Of a stretch of DNA of 64,000 bases, positions 45,368-56,803 are shown one piece after another (the stretch's first letter is position 1; each line of letters begins with the position of its first letter). Origin of the DNA: Triticum aestivum (lineage: Eukaryota > Streptophyta > Magnoliopsida > Poales > Poaceae). Location: contig NC_057795.1 in assembly GCF_018294505.1 (NCBI RefSeq), positions 525,765,184 through 525,829,183 on the forward strand, given 5' to 3'. A program made the translations under genes and the position numbers. The notes beneath the pieces are model-generated. The model was not told where the DNA came from. It saw only the letters and a program-made list of their open reading frames with translations, and did no database searches.

Positions 45368-45425
45368 TATCAATGCTATGCACCCAAAGACCAAGAAGAT
45401 CTTGCAGATTTTGCGTTTGAGGCAG
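45368..45425 (+). pseudogene. Ribosomal protein L7 (uL30) exon fragment
   Basis: A 58-bp exon between acceptor ttactacag (ends 45367) and donor gtgggt (45426). It reads INAMHPKTKKILQILRLRQ, a highly conserved block of eukaryotic 60S ribosomal protein L7. The first base t fits a Gly codon split by the intron. The neighbouring exons of L7 are not here, so this is a captured fragment. Confidence 0.75.
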
Positions 45426-47249
45426 GTGGGTTGATCAACTATTTGGTCCTGTGGATGCACATGCTACTTGATACATCTACTTCTGAAAATGATTACTGAT
45501 GCTCTCTAGTGTGTAGATGCGTCTGCCCTCGTTAGTTTGCACTTGAGGCTCCTGGTGCTTGCCCATTGCTCTGTAGGTCTGCTTTACCAGTACAAGTCTT
45601 GTGTTTGTAATGTTTGAGTCTGCTCCGTCATCGATCTGTAGGCCTGCTTGACAGCCATAAAGTTGCATTATTTAGCCACTGGTAGGGTAGGATATACCCA
45701 AATGTGGTCAGTATAGGAACCACGGTCCCCTAATTGCTAGCAAAACTTGTGTAATGAGATCTTGTTACCTTCTACTAATGTTTAGTCTTGTTTTTTAGTA
45801 CTTCTGTATTAGTATTCAGAAATAAAATTCATATGTTTCTATATATGTTCTTTTAGATAAGTATGTCAATAGACAACTGAATGAAAGTTGATTGATGTCG
45901 TGGCTGTAGCTGGTTTTGGATTAGCATGCATGTTTACATTCAATACTGCCAGCACTGGCCATTAATAGCACTTGCTATTGTGGTTCACCTGTTATATTAG
46001 GAAATGTAGCTGGTATTGAGATGCGTGCTTCCCTCGTCTTTCCCATATCAAAATCATGTCTACGAATTGGTGTGCTTGAAAACCAAGGAATGCTTCTATT
46101 CCTTGTCGGTGTTCTTCTTATTCTGGTATAAGATGAACCAGCTCGTTATTTGTTTGGTGGTTTGGTTTGCATACATGTTCTTTTTCTTCAGAAATATGTT
46201 GTGGTTCCTTCCAGAATAAATAAGTAACCACTATAGATAATCTTGTAAATGTAAAATTCTTGGAATTATTGTTTTCCTGCTGCATAATTACCTATTTATT
46301 ATTTTGCTGATGTTGTAAGTTAATGATGACAACCAGGGCATCCACCGCCATGACGACGCTCCGCACATGGTCCAACTCAGCTACAACCTCCTCTACCGCG
46401 TACAGCGGCCGAGGTTGTCTGCGGCATCAAGTACAGCCAGCCCATCTCCTACCTCTAGCTCCCTCTTTTGTTCTGTTGTAGAAGTACCTTGCTCTGTTCC
46501 AATGCATCATATTTTTTATTCATAAAATGCTCTAGTGAACTGGATTCATACATAAGTTGGCTACTTTTCCTCAAGTTATTTGTGCATTTATAAACCTATT
46601 TGAACTTTTCTAGTTCTTGAATGTATCCATGCATAAATGTTTTATACAGATAGTTTTGGAATGTGTTTTTTTGTTAGCTTATGACAAGTTCCAGTTCCAG
46701 TTTTGTTGTTAGTTTTATCACTTGCTGCTGTTGTTATTCACTATATCCTCGCTGTTCTGTTTTCTTGTTTGCAGATATTTTGCCTAAATTCAAGACGAAA
46801 GAAGATGTTCAAAGAAGCGCCAAGACATTTTTGTATAGCAAGTTATGTAATAATAGCTAGGTTATTTGGGCATTGTGAACTCCAGAATTTCTTGTATCTT
46901 CTCTCTGTTTTTGAATGAAATGTTGTATGTGTGTTGATGTAACAGATTGTTGCTTCTTGTTATTTGAAGTATTACACTTGTTTTCTGTCTATTTTGATTT
47001 AAATATTGGCTGTTTAATTATTGGCATATTTAAATCTGAGGAACATGACCATGACAGCAAGGACCCACAAACCAGAATCAGAAATTTGGGACCCACATAT
47101 CAGAACCTAACAATTGGGACCCATTTGAAAAAAGAAAAAACGGGCCACAACCCAAAAATAAAAAGGCCGAATTATAGGCCGAATTATAGCTGGGCCAGCC
47201 CATGTAGCTAGCAAAAATTAATAGGAAAAATAAATATTAAAAAGGCCGA
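45426..47249 (+). other. CACTA interior with unidentified exon-like scraps
   Basis: AT-rich, intron-like sequence. A piece at 46336-46440 after ccagGGCATC reads GIHRHDDAPHMVQLSYNLLY, coding-like but unidentified. Another at 46774-46860 after gtttgcag is basic and short. Nothing else is supported. The same is true for 43885-44100 and 44212-44628 between the named fragments. Confidence 0.4.
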
Positions 47250-47546
47250 ATTAATGGGCTCGGCCCATATAAACACCGAATTGGACCGGGCTGAATCTTG
47301 TGCCACATCAGCTTGCCATGCTGGATGCCTACGTGGCCTGGTGAGGTTGCTAGTGACCAAAACGAGACAGTAGGCTTATTTCGGTCGTAAACATCTACGA
47401 CCTTCTCACAGAAAAGGTCAAAAATGTCAGTTTACGACCGTCAGCTTTTGACCTTCTGGTTTTGGTCACAAAAGGTCACCAATGGAAAACTATGACCATT
47501 CAGTGACCAATAGTGGTGGTCACAAGTTGACATATTTCTTGTAGTG
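47250..47546 (+). repeat. CACTA right subterminal region and terminus
   Basis: Contains repeated 'aaggccgaatta' (from 47162), 'ggtca' and 'tgacc' motifs in both orientations, and the terminus cttgtagtg at 47538-47546. Repeated short motifs of this kind bind the CACTA transposase. The 3 bp after the end are gtc. Confidence 0.8.
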
Positions 47547-48239
47547 GTCAGTCGAACCACAATTAAAAAAAGTAGCACCCTCTTAGGCACACAGAGCACC
47601 TAGTCCGGCTATTCCCCGGGGAAGCGGTGCATCGGTGTCTATCATAGGGGTGTGGGGCGCAGGAGCTGCTTGCGCCCGATCTGGAGGTCGGGGGGGTTGA
47701 ATGGATGCCGGGGATGGTGCCAAGAACGCGGTACGGTGAGTTCGAGGGGAGGGCGCAGGTAGGGGAGGAATACTGGGCCGGTGGTCACTGGCGTTTCGAG
47801 GAAGATCGTCAACACTGACTGGCTGGAGGTAGATGAAGGCGATCTGCCCATTCTTTGTACATCAGACAGTGCAGAAAAAATGGACTGGCCTACTTGCTTT
47901 CATTCGACTGTTATTTTCATAGAATCCTGTAGTAATTTAGTGTGCCATGCATGTTGTAGAGCTATCATATGTCTCCCGTCATTTATTTCTCACCGACCTG
48001 CTATCTGCTACCTTTACACTGTACTAATTGTGCACACACTTCACCCATACTCACACTATTGTTTTTTTATGCATGGGTATTTCAGACTCTGACGCAGTGT
48101 TGATGAATGCAGAAAAGAAAAGACAGAAGTCTCTCCTGTGTAATTCGAAGATAAGCACTAAGCGTTTCAGCACTCTAATGGGTGCAGTGTCAACAGTTGG
48201 AGATAGTAAACGTAGCTCTGCAGTTGATGATCTCAATTG
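47547..48239 (+). other. Region before the exon array, possible first exons
   Basis: Mixed GC. A plus frame from 47781 (VSRKIVNTDWLEVDEGDLPI) is coding-like and may be the first exon of the CACTA gene. The following 48086-48258 piece is similar to the later modules but contains TAA. Borders are not certain. Confidence 0.35.
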
Positions 48240-51200
48240 CCACACATAACCATCCCAGGTGCTTGCTTTAACTTCGCGCTGTCAAATGTGGTTGCATGTT
48301 GCATATGGTGTCTAGCTTGTATTGCTTCCAATTTGGTTAAATTGCATCTGCTTACTTTACACATTATACCTTTGATAATGACATGCCTTCCTGTTTTTGA
48401 TACATACTACATATGTCTATTAACCATGTTCGTACATCAAACTAATGCTCTTTTGTATCCCTCGTCAATCACTTATGATGAGACAGTCACCCGAGTGGGT
48501 TACTGTGAGACGCCCTACTCGTTTAAAGAGTGCAGTGTCATCCTCCCCACATGATTCTCAAGAAACAGCAAGGCTAAATGAAGATAGTCAACGTAGCTCT
48601 CTAGTTGATCACCGCAATTCCCCCACACCACCATCGCAGGTGCTTGCTCTTACTTGGCAGTGTGATATGTGGTTGCATGTTGCATATGGTGTCTACCTTG
48701 TAATGCTTCTAATTAGGGTAAATTGCATCTGCTTAGTTAACACATTATACCTGTGAATATGACATGCCTTCCTGTTTTTGGTACATACTACGTCTTTCTA
48801 TTAACCATGTTCTTACATCAAACTACTTTTCTTGTGTATCCCTCATCAATGCTCCTAATTTGTTAAATTGCATCTCCTTAGCTTACACATTATACATGTG
48901 AATATGACACGCCTTCCTGTTTTTGGTACATACTACATCTGCCTATCACACCATGTTCTTACATCAAACTACTGTTCTTGTGTATCCTGCATCTATCGCT
49001 TATGATGAGACAGTCACGCGCGTGGGTTAATATGAGACGCAATACTCTTATAAAGAATGCAATTTCATCCTCTCCACATGATTCTCAAGAAACAACAAGC
49101 CTAAATGAAGATATTGAACGTAGCTCTGTACCTGAAGACCGCACTTCCCCTACACCACCATCACAGGTGCTTGCTCTAACTTCGCAGTGTGATATGTGGT
49201 TGCATGTTGCATACGGTGTCTAGCTTGTAATGCTTCTAATTAGGGTAAATTGCATCTGCTTAGTTTACACACTATACCTGTGAATATGACATGCCTTCCT
49301 ATTTTTGGTACACACTACATCTATGTGTTAACCTTGTTCTTACATGAAACTACCTCTCTTCTGTATCCTGCATCAATCACTTACGATGAGTCACCTTTAT
49401 TCGTTGCATATTGCATATTATTTCTAGCCTGTTGCCATGTATTGCTTCTAATTTGGTCAAATACATTTGTTAGGGCACCCTTTTAATTTGGCAGAGTGAT
49501 ATTGGTTTCATCTTTCATATGGTTTCTAGCTTGCATCGATTCTAACAAGTTCAAGCACCTTGTGCTTAGTTTACACTTTATACATCATACATGTCAATAT
49601 GTCACGCCGTCCTGTTTTTCATACATATTCCATCCTCCTATCATGCGGCTGCCTTACATGAAAGTAGTGTTCGTCAGTATCATGCATCAATGAGTTCTGA
49701 AGAGCAAATTTTATTCCTTTTTCTTGTGGGTTTGACTTGACAAGGCAAAATCAAGAAAGAGGAAGGAAAAGAGTAAGGAAGGCGATGATGGTGGTCCTCT
49801 GCAGCAACGTAAACGGAGCATCTGTACCGATTCTCCTTGTACTGATAGTGCATTACAAGGTCCAAGTCTCCGCTCCCCTACTCCACCATCCAAGGTGCTT
49901 GCTCTAACTTGGCAGTGTGATATCTGGTTGCATGTTGCATATGGTGTCTAGCTCGTATTGCTCCTAATTAGTGTAAACTGCATCTGCTTAGCTTACACAT
50001 GATACATGTGAATATGACACGCTTTCCTGTTTTTGGTACATACTATATCTGTCTATCACACCATGTTCTTACATGAAACTACTCTTCTTGTGTATCCTGC
50101 ATCAGTCACTTATGATGGGACACCTTTAAGTTGGCAGTGTGATATTGGTTTGCGTCTTGAATATGATTTCTAGCATGTATTGCTTCTAGTTTGATGAACG
50201 CCACCTATGACGAGACAGTTTTAACTTGGCAGAGTGATATTGATTGCACCTTCCATATGGTGTCTTGCAGTGTTTCTAATTTGTTGAAGTGCCTTCTGCT
50301 TAGTTACCACATCATAGGTGTGAATATGTCAAGCCGTCCATTTTTTCGTACATATTCCATCCTCGTATCATGACTTTGCCTTTCATCAGAGTAGTGTTCG
50401 TCAGTATCATGCATGAATGAGTTCTGAAGAGCGAATGATATTCCTTTTTCTTGTCGGTATGACCTCACAATGCAAAATCAATAAAGCTGAAGGAAATTGG
50501 CAAGGCATTGGATGATGGTGGTCCTTCCGAGCAACTGAAACGGAGGTTCTCTACAGATTCTACTCCGCCATCCTCCCAACAAGATTCGCAAGACAACGCA
50601 AGGCTAGACAGTCAACGTAGCTGTGTAGATGATGAGCACATCTCCCCTACTCCACCATCACAGGTGCTTGCTCTAACTTGGCACTATTATATGTGGTTGC
50701 ATGTTGCGTATGATGTCTAGCTTGTATTGCTTCTAACTTTGTTGAATTGCATCTGCTTACTTTACACATAATGCCTGTGAATATGACATGTGTTCCTGTT
50801 TCTACATCAGACTACTATTCTTGCATATCCCGCATCAGTCACTTATGATAAGGCACCTTTAAGTCGCCACTGTGATATTGGTTGTGTCTTGCATATGATT
50901 TCTAGCATGTACTGCTTCTAATTTGTTGAAACGCCATACAGTTTGAACTTGGCAGAGTGATATTGGTTGCATCTTTCATATGGTGTCTAGCTTGCAGTGC
51001 TTCTAATTTGTTGAAATGCCTTCTGCTTAGTTACCACATCATAGGTGTGAATATGTCACACCATCCTGTTTTTCATACATATTCCATCCTCGCATCATGT
51101 GTTTGCCTTTCATCCGAGTAGTGTTCGTCAGTATCATGCATGAATGAGTTCTGAAGAGCGAATTTTATTCCTTTTTCTTATCGGTTTGACTTCACAATGC

Positions 51201-52810
51201 AAAATCATTACAGCTGAAGGAAATTAGTCCGGCAGTGGATGATGGTGGTCCTTCGGAGCAACTCAAACAGGGGGTCTCTACAGATTCTACTCCGCCATCC
51301 TCCCAACAAGATTCGCAAGACAACACAAGGCTGGACAGTCAACGTAGCTGTGTAGATGATGAGCACATCTCCCCTACTCCACCATCACAGGTGCTTGCTC
51401 TAACTTGACACTATTATATGTGGTTGCATGTTGCGTATGATGTCTAGCTTGTATTGCTTCTAACTTGAATTGCATCTGCTTACTTTACACATAATGCCTG
51501 TGAATATGACACGTGTTCCTGTTTCTAGAACATACGTGTACATGATGAGCACATCTCCCCTACTCCACCATCACAGGTGCTTGCTCTTACTTGGAACTGT
51601 TATACGTGGTTGCGTTTTCCGTATGATGTCTAGTTTGTATTGCTTCTGATTATGTTGAATTGCATCTGCGTAGCTTACAACTTATACCTGCAACGATCAC
51701 TTACCCATAAGACACATTTAACTTGGGACTGTGATGTAGGTTGCATCTTGCATTGTCTTCTAGCTTGTACTGCTTCTAATTTCTTGAAATGGCACTTACG
51801 ACGAGACACTTTTTACCTGATAGAGTGATATTGGTTGCATGTTCATATGGTGCCTAGCTTTCATTTCTTCTAATTTTGTTGAAATGCCTTCCGCTTACTG
51901 TTTTTTCATACATATTCCATCCTCCTATCGTACGTGTGAATATGAAACGCTGTCTTTTTTGTATATATTCCATCCTCCTATCCTGCGCTTGCCTTACATC
52001 AAAGTAGTGTTCGTCTGTATCATGCATCAACCAGTTATGCAGAGCTAATTTTATTCATCTTCTTGTGGTTTTGACTTCATAAGGCAATATCAGAAAATAG
52101 GAAGGAAAAGAGTAAGTTAGGGGATGTTGGTGGTCCTCCGCACCGACGCAAACAGAGACTCTCTAGATTTGCCACTGCTACTGCTAATGAAGTTGAAGTC
52201 CCAAGTCTACATGATGAGTTCATCTCCCGTACTCCACCATCGCAGGTGCTTGCTCTAAGTTGACAGTGTGATAATTGGTTTCATGTTGCATATGTTGTCT
52301 AGCCTGTATTTCTTCTATTTTGATTAAATTGCACCTGCTGAGTTTATACGTTATACATGTGCATATGACATGGCTTTCTGTGTCTAGAATACACTGCATC
52401 TATCTATCATACCATGTTCTTACATCAAAGTACTGCTGTTGTGTATCCCGCATCAGTCACTCATGATTGGACGCTTTTAACATGGCAGTTTGATAGTGGT
52501 TGCATCTTGCATTGATTTCTACGTTGTACTGCTTCTAATTTTTCGAATTGCCACTTATGACAAGACACTTTTAACTTGGCAGAGTAATATTGGTTGCATC
52601 TTTCATATGGTGTCTAGCTTGCATTACTTCTATTTTCTTGAAAATCCTTCTGCTTAGTTTGCACATCGTAGCTGTGAATATGTCATGCCGTCCTGTTTTT
52701 CTTACATATTCCATCCTCATACGGTTGTCTTACATCAAAGTATTGCTTGTCTGTATCATGCATCAATGAGTTCTGAAGAGTGATTTTATTCTTTTGTGTT
52801 GTGGGTACAG
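48240..52810 (+). repeat. Array of duplicated exon-intron modules
   Basis: The junction cag-gtgcttgctct recurs at about 48258, 48640, 49166, 49894, 50662, 51388, 51574 and 52244. Before each is an exon-like piece that ends SPTPPSQ or close to it; after each is the same intron text (gtgatatgtggttgcatgtt, then a tttacacat..tatacctgtg part). Spacing varies from 186 to 768 bp. Exon-like pieces include SSPHDSQETARLNEDSQRSS (48540-48600), a near repeat (49067-49127), and DGGPSEQLKRRFSTDSTPPS, present twice (from 50510 and 51240). In several modules the acceptor AG found before the last exon (gggtacag, 52810) is changed to ggtttga, so they may be skipped. Confidence 0.8.
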
Positions 52811-55206
52811 CTTGACATGGCAAAGTCAAAAAAGAGCAAGGAAAATAATATAGTAGGGAGTGCTGTTACTCGTCGGGTGAAACGGAAAAGGTTCTGCCGT
52901 CGAGATTCTGCTGGTACTTATAGTGCAGTAGAAGGTCCAAGTCCACCGGCTAAATCTACAAACACAGTATCACCTGCTCCACCAGCTGCAGCATCCGCTT
53001 CAACTGTACCAGCATCTCAACCAGTTACTCGTTCGTTTGCTCCGGAACTGGCCAGTTCCCAAGCTGCCTTCACACCTAACACTACTTCCGAAGCACTGCT
53101 GACACAACAGGACTTGGCAAGATCAGATGAACCTCATGAGCATCAACACCAAGACGGTACCTGACCGAGTCAAGTTGCAGTTGCATGCTCCTTTATATGT
53201 ACTCTCACAGTTTGATGTACACTAACACTTTCCATATTCGTTGTTGAACTAGCACCACGGCGCAAGCGGAAACAGACATCAGGGATAATGCTTGACAGAT
53301 TAACAAAATCTAAAGGAGGAAGAATGGAGATCCATTTTGAGGCAGGTTTAAAAAGGCCACGTGATGCTACAGAGTCAGCCAAGTTAGTATCAGAGGCAGC
53401 CGTTGCCGTTAGGTGTCATGCACGTATCCTCCCAACGTGGATCCAGTACAGGAATGAGAAAGACAATACCCAGTTTAACACCTTCCTTGACCATTTATCC
53501 GTAAGTAATGTTATTCATCGCAATTAGTAATATTGTCTTGCTCTGTCCCATACTTTCTAGCTTCCTCCTAATAAGACTCACATTCTTTTTTCAACAGATG
53601 AGGTTCAAGTTGGATCCGAAAGATGATGCAACTAAACAAGCATGCACTCATGTTTTTCAGTCTGCTCTGCGACAGTATCGGTACCACCTTAGAAAATCTC
53701 ACTTTGAAGGCAAGGCTAACAATGAAATCGCCCAAACATCTCCAGTGGAATATATTACAGATGAAGACTGGACAGCCCTCGTTAAACACTGGTCTGATCC
53801 AAAGTATCAGGTAGGCTATATGTATTTGATCAGACCACATATTGAACTTGTATTTATGTATGTGCCTTACAAGTGTATCTTCTTCTAGGCTAACTGTTTG
53901 AAGAACAAAACCAACCGTTCTAAAGTGAAATTCCAACAGACAACAGGATCTCGTAGCTATATTGCACACTGCGAGGCTCTTGTAAATAGCTGCTACTTCC
54001 TTCTTTTTTTGTGCCATATTATCGTATCTATATTGACTTGTTCCAAATACAGAGGAAAGCCCGTGCGGACCAAAAAGAACCTGAACCGAATGCAGTGCAA
54101 ATCTTCAAGGATTGCCACACCAGCAAGATGAAGGGCATGAGCACACCAGTTCAAGCCGCTGTTGTAAGTCCTTACTCCTCCTGCCTTGAACTGATTGGTA
54201 CTGTGATGTGTTCATTTAACTACTTGGTTTGCAGCCAATGTCAGTTACTCTGTTCACTTTTATTCACAGTTGTCTTAACGTATCATTTCACCTTACATGG
54301 TTTAAAAGAGATGAAGGATATTCTTTTGGTCTTGATCTGTAATCTAGTTGTTATGTTCACGTGCGCACACAATGATAAAATAGCCTGTTTGTTTTATATC
54401 TGTTTGCCCATGATATGAATGATGTCATACTATGTTCATCCTACTTTAAACCATGTCTCTTTATCCTTAGATGTCAACGAATGTGAGGAAATAGACAATA
54501 CAGTAGGCATGCTACATGGACATATGTTCCGAAAGTGATTTTATTATGTAGTTGGCACTACAATACATGCTAATGTATTACAGTAGTTCACCAAAATAAG
54601 TTATGTATAAACGTTTAACCTACTTTGTTTGTTTTTGTCTCATTAGTAACTTATCTGGTACACTAATCTACAAGTTCAAACTTTCAGGAAGCTATGGAAC
54701 AAATGATTGAACAGCCACAACCACCTGAAGGTGACGAGGCTACTACAGGCACAATGTCACCTCTTGCTGCAGTGCGTCAGTATCTCTCCACTAACAGTGA
54801 AAAAAGCACCTTCCTGCGTAATTCTGGGTTGGTTGTCAAGGTAACCTCGTCCAAATCGCCTACTGAACAAAATCTTCCTGCTAGACAGAGTGATATATCT
54901 GTGCTCCAGACACAAGTCCAATCCCTAATGGACGTTGTTTCGGAAACAAGAATAGTGGTTGAGAAATGTCGTCAAGATATGAATGGTTTTGAAACCAGAC
55001 TATCAGACATTCGCTTCGTTGTTCAAGAGCAATGGCGGAAAAAGGTGGAGATCGTGCTGCTCCATCAGATTCTACAGCCTGAAACATTAGCACTCAGGTC
55101 AAATGATATGTGCTTCTATACATCTGATGGTGCTTTTATCTGGAAGGACTGTAAACTTTATGCCAACAGGCCTTTTGTTGTATGGTTGGAATTTATTTTG
55201 TTGTGA
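52811..55206 (+). CDS. TNPA-like CACTA accessory gene (Ptta/En/Spm family), six exons
   Basis: Exons: 52811-53156, 53253-53500, 53598-53810, 53889-53981, 54053-54163 and 54688-55206, all with GT/AG borders and one continuous frame to TGA at 55204-55206. The first exon is basic then Pro/Ser/Ala-rich (MAKSKKSKENN, VKRKRFCRR). The core exons carry the plant transposase (Ptta/En/Spm) domain: MRFKLDPKDDATKQACTHVF, YITDEDWTALVKHWSDPKYQ, NRSKVKFQQTTGSRSYIAHC. The last exon contains a probable coiled coil (SVLQTQVQSLMDVVSETRIV). Proteins of this family are the second gene product of En/Spm elements and bind the subterminal repeats. The 5' exons upstream are uncertain, so the start codon is unknown; the frame looks intact from 52811. 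Confidence 0.75.
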
Positions 55207-56105
55207 TACAACATTTATGATGCTGCCTCAGGCTGCAGTAATTACGACGCTATTTTTGTATAGTGTAGGTTTATCTTAGTAATGTATTCGGCCGAAAGCT
55301 TCGTAGGAGCCCAACATGCCAACATTCGTCGGGCCCATTCCAATTGGGCTAAAAACGATTACGGGCCGAAATTGGCATGTAGCCCACTAAAAATATCTGG
55401 GCCTAAATCAGCATAAGCTTTCATATTTTTCTGGTAGGCCTGTGCCCATAGTGGGCCTTTAACAGGCCTAAACATAATTTGGGCCCTCAGTAAAAATAGG
55501 CCGTTTACAGGTGTAAATATCTCGAGCCCATAAAAACATGGGCCTTTAATAGACCGAAAGTGAGATTGGGCCCTGATTGTGCCAAATAACCCACTGGACT
55601 TAGCAGGCCGAAATGGTGGCCCATTTACGATGCGGATCTTTGACAGGCCGAAATTCGGACGGGCCGTAAATGCGCCGACCTAATACACGGGCCTTTAACA
55701 GGCCGGAACTTCGGTCGGGCTAGATTATCGTCATTTTTATATGGGCCGTTAATGGGCCCGATATGACGTTGGGCCACATATGGCCCATGGTTTACGTCCG
55801 GCGTTAACAGGCCGAAAATGACAACAGGCCGAAAGTGGCCCAAAGCTATAGTGGGCCTCTAACAGGCCGAATGTCAGACATGGCCGAATATGACCCAAAT
55901 CCTTCACGGTCGTTTATGGGCCGAAAGTTTTGATGGCCTGTAAATGGGCCCAAATGAAGCTGTACCTTTAACAGGCTGGAAATACACCGGGTCGTAATTC
56001 AGACCAATTACTTAGCGGACTGTTAACGGGCCAGAAGTGACCATGGGCCGCGTTGATGACAAGTTTAGGACAGGCCGTTGACGGGCCGATTTGACAGAGA
56101 ATGTT
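55207..56105 (+). repeat. CACTA subterminal GGCC-rich motif array
   Basis: Dozens of variants of 'aacaggccgaaa', 'gggcc' and 'tgggcc' are spread at intervals of roughly 20-40 bp from about 55290 to 56105. No gene; the 72-aa minus frame at 55625 is part of the array. Such arrays are the transposase-binding ends of CACTA elements. Confidence 0.75.
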
Positions 56106-56345
56106 GGGCCTTTAGCTGGGCCGGCCCATTATGGTCTGCAGAATCTTGTGGGCCTTTAGCTGGGCCGGCCCATTGTGGTCCGCAAAATCTTGTGGGCCTT
56201 TAGCTGGGCCAGCCCATTATGGTCTGCAAAATCGTGTGGGCTTTAGCTGGGCTGGCCCATTATGGTCCGCTAAATTTTGTGGGCCTTTAGCTAGGCCGAC
56301 CCATTATGGTCTGCTAAATCTTATGGGCCTTCGGTTGGGCCGGCC
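56106..56345. repeat. 44-bp minisatellite, about six copies
   Basis: The unit begins gggcctttagctgggccgg and contains cccattatggtctgc; starts are at about 56106, 56150, 56194, 56238, 56281 and 56325. Because 44 is not a multiple of 3, the 73-aa frame across it changes reading at each unit and is not a gene. Confidence 0.9.
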
Positions 56346-56803
56346 CATTTAAACTTTGTGGGCCACTTTTGGGCCGGTCCACGTGTCAACATATCATAGG
56401 CCCATCTCGACCATTGGATGAGTGACACATGTGCCAACACGGAGCTAATGCATGGATCCGTCAGCCAATGAGAATTTTACAAATGGAAAATCGGCATTGG
56501 TCGTGGCTGTTAACGGGTTATCAGATCCAAAATCCGACCCGATAGCTTAACGGCGTTCCGTTACGGTGGATGCCACGTGTCGGCCACCCTTGATGAAAGC
56601 ACTTCTGTGATGCGCGATTTATCGTCATGGAAGTGGACACTTCCGTGATTACAATTTTGGTAATGTCATGGACACTTCTACGACAGCACAGATATGACTA
56701 TCTTTATTCTGTCATAAATTTGTCATGGATGTACATGCATGACAGAAAACGCGACCTACTGTGACAAACACGTATCATCACGGAAGTGTATTTTTTTGTA
56801 GTG
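56346..56803 (+). repeat. CACTA right terminal region
   Basis: Unique terminal part with inverted motifs such as tgtcatgga / tccatgac, and 'cacttccgtga' (56638-56648) in direct relation to the terminal 'cacggaagtgta' (56780-56791). It ends tttttttgtagtg at 56803. Confidence 0.75.

Larger units (their letters stand above)
42484..47546 (+). mobile_element. CACTA-like DNA with captured gene fragments; right end only
   Basis: The right terminus, reading on the minus strand CACTACAAGAAATATGTCAA, ends at 47546 and is typical of a Triticeae CACTA family (Jorge-like). The left end is not found: the AT-rich text at 42484-42760, with 'aatggtcataacg' repeated, looks like subterminal sequence but joins the gag fragment without a CACTAC terminus. 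Between them is no transposase. There are exon-like pieces with good splice borders and pieces of cellular genes. This suggests a non-autonomous CACTA that carries gene fragments, truncated on the left. Confidence 0.6.
47547..56803 (+). mobile_element. 5'-truncated CACTA element with TNPA-like gene
   Basis: The right terminus at 56803 (minus strand CACTACAAAAAAATACACTT) is a second CACTA family, possibly Caspar-like. The element reads in the plus direction: exon arrays, a TNPA-like gene (52811-55206), a long GGCC-rich subterminal region and the terminus. The left end and the main (TNPD-type) transposase gene are missing; the sequence simply starts after the other CACTA end at 47546. The right side joins Copia gag sequence on the minus strand (gtt after the terminus), so the CACTA inserted into that element. 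Confidence 0.75.

Noticed and set aside
48240..52810. Repeats considered as a CRISPR-like array
   Set aside because: Units are hundreds of bp long, variable in spacing and have exon-intron borders. Nothing resembles short direct repeats with unique spacers, and the genome is plant nuclear.
56131..56352. 73-codon Trp/Gly-rich repeat protein
   Set aside because: It is a translation of a 44-bp minisatellite in CACTA subterminal DNA; the frame rotates with each unit.
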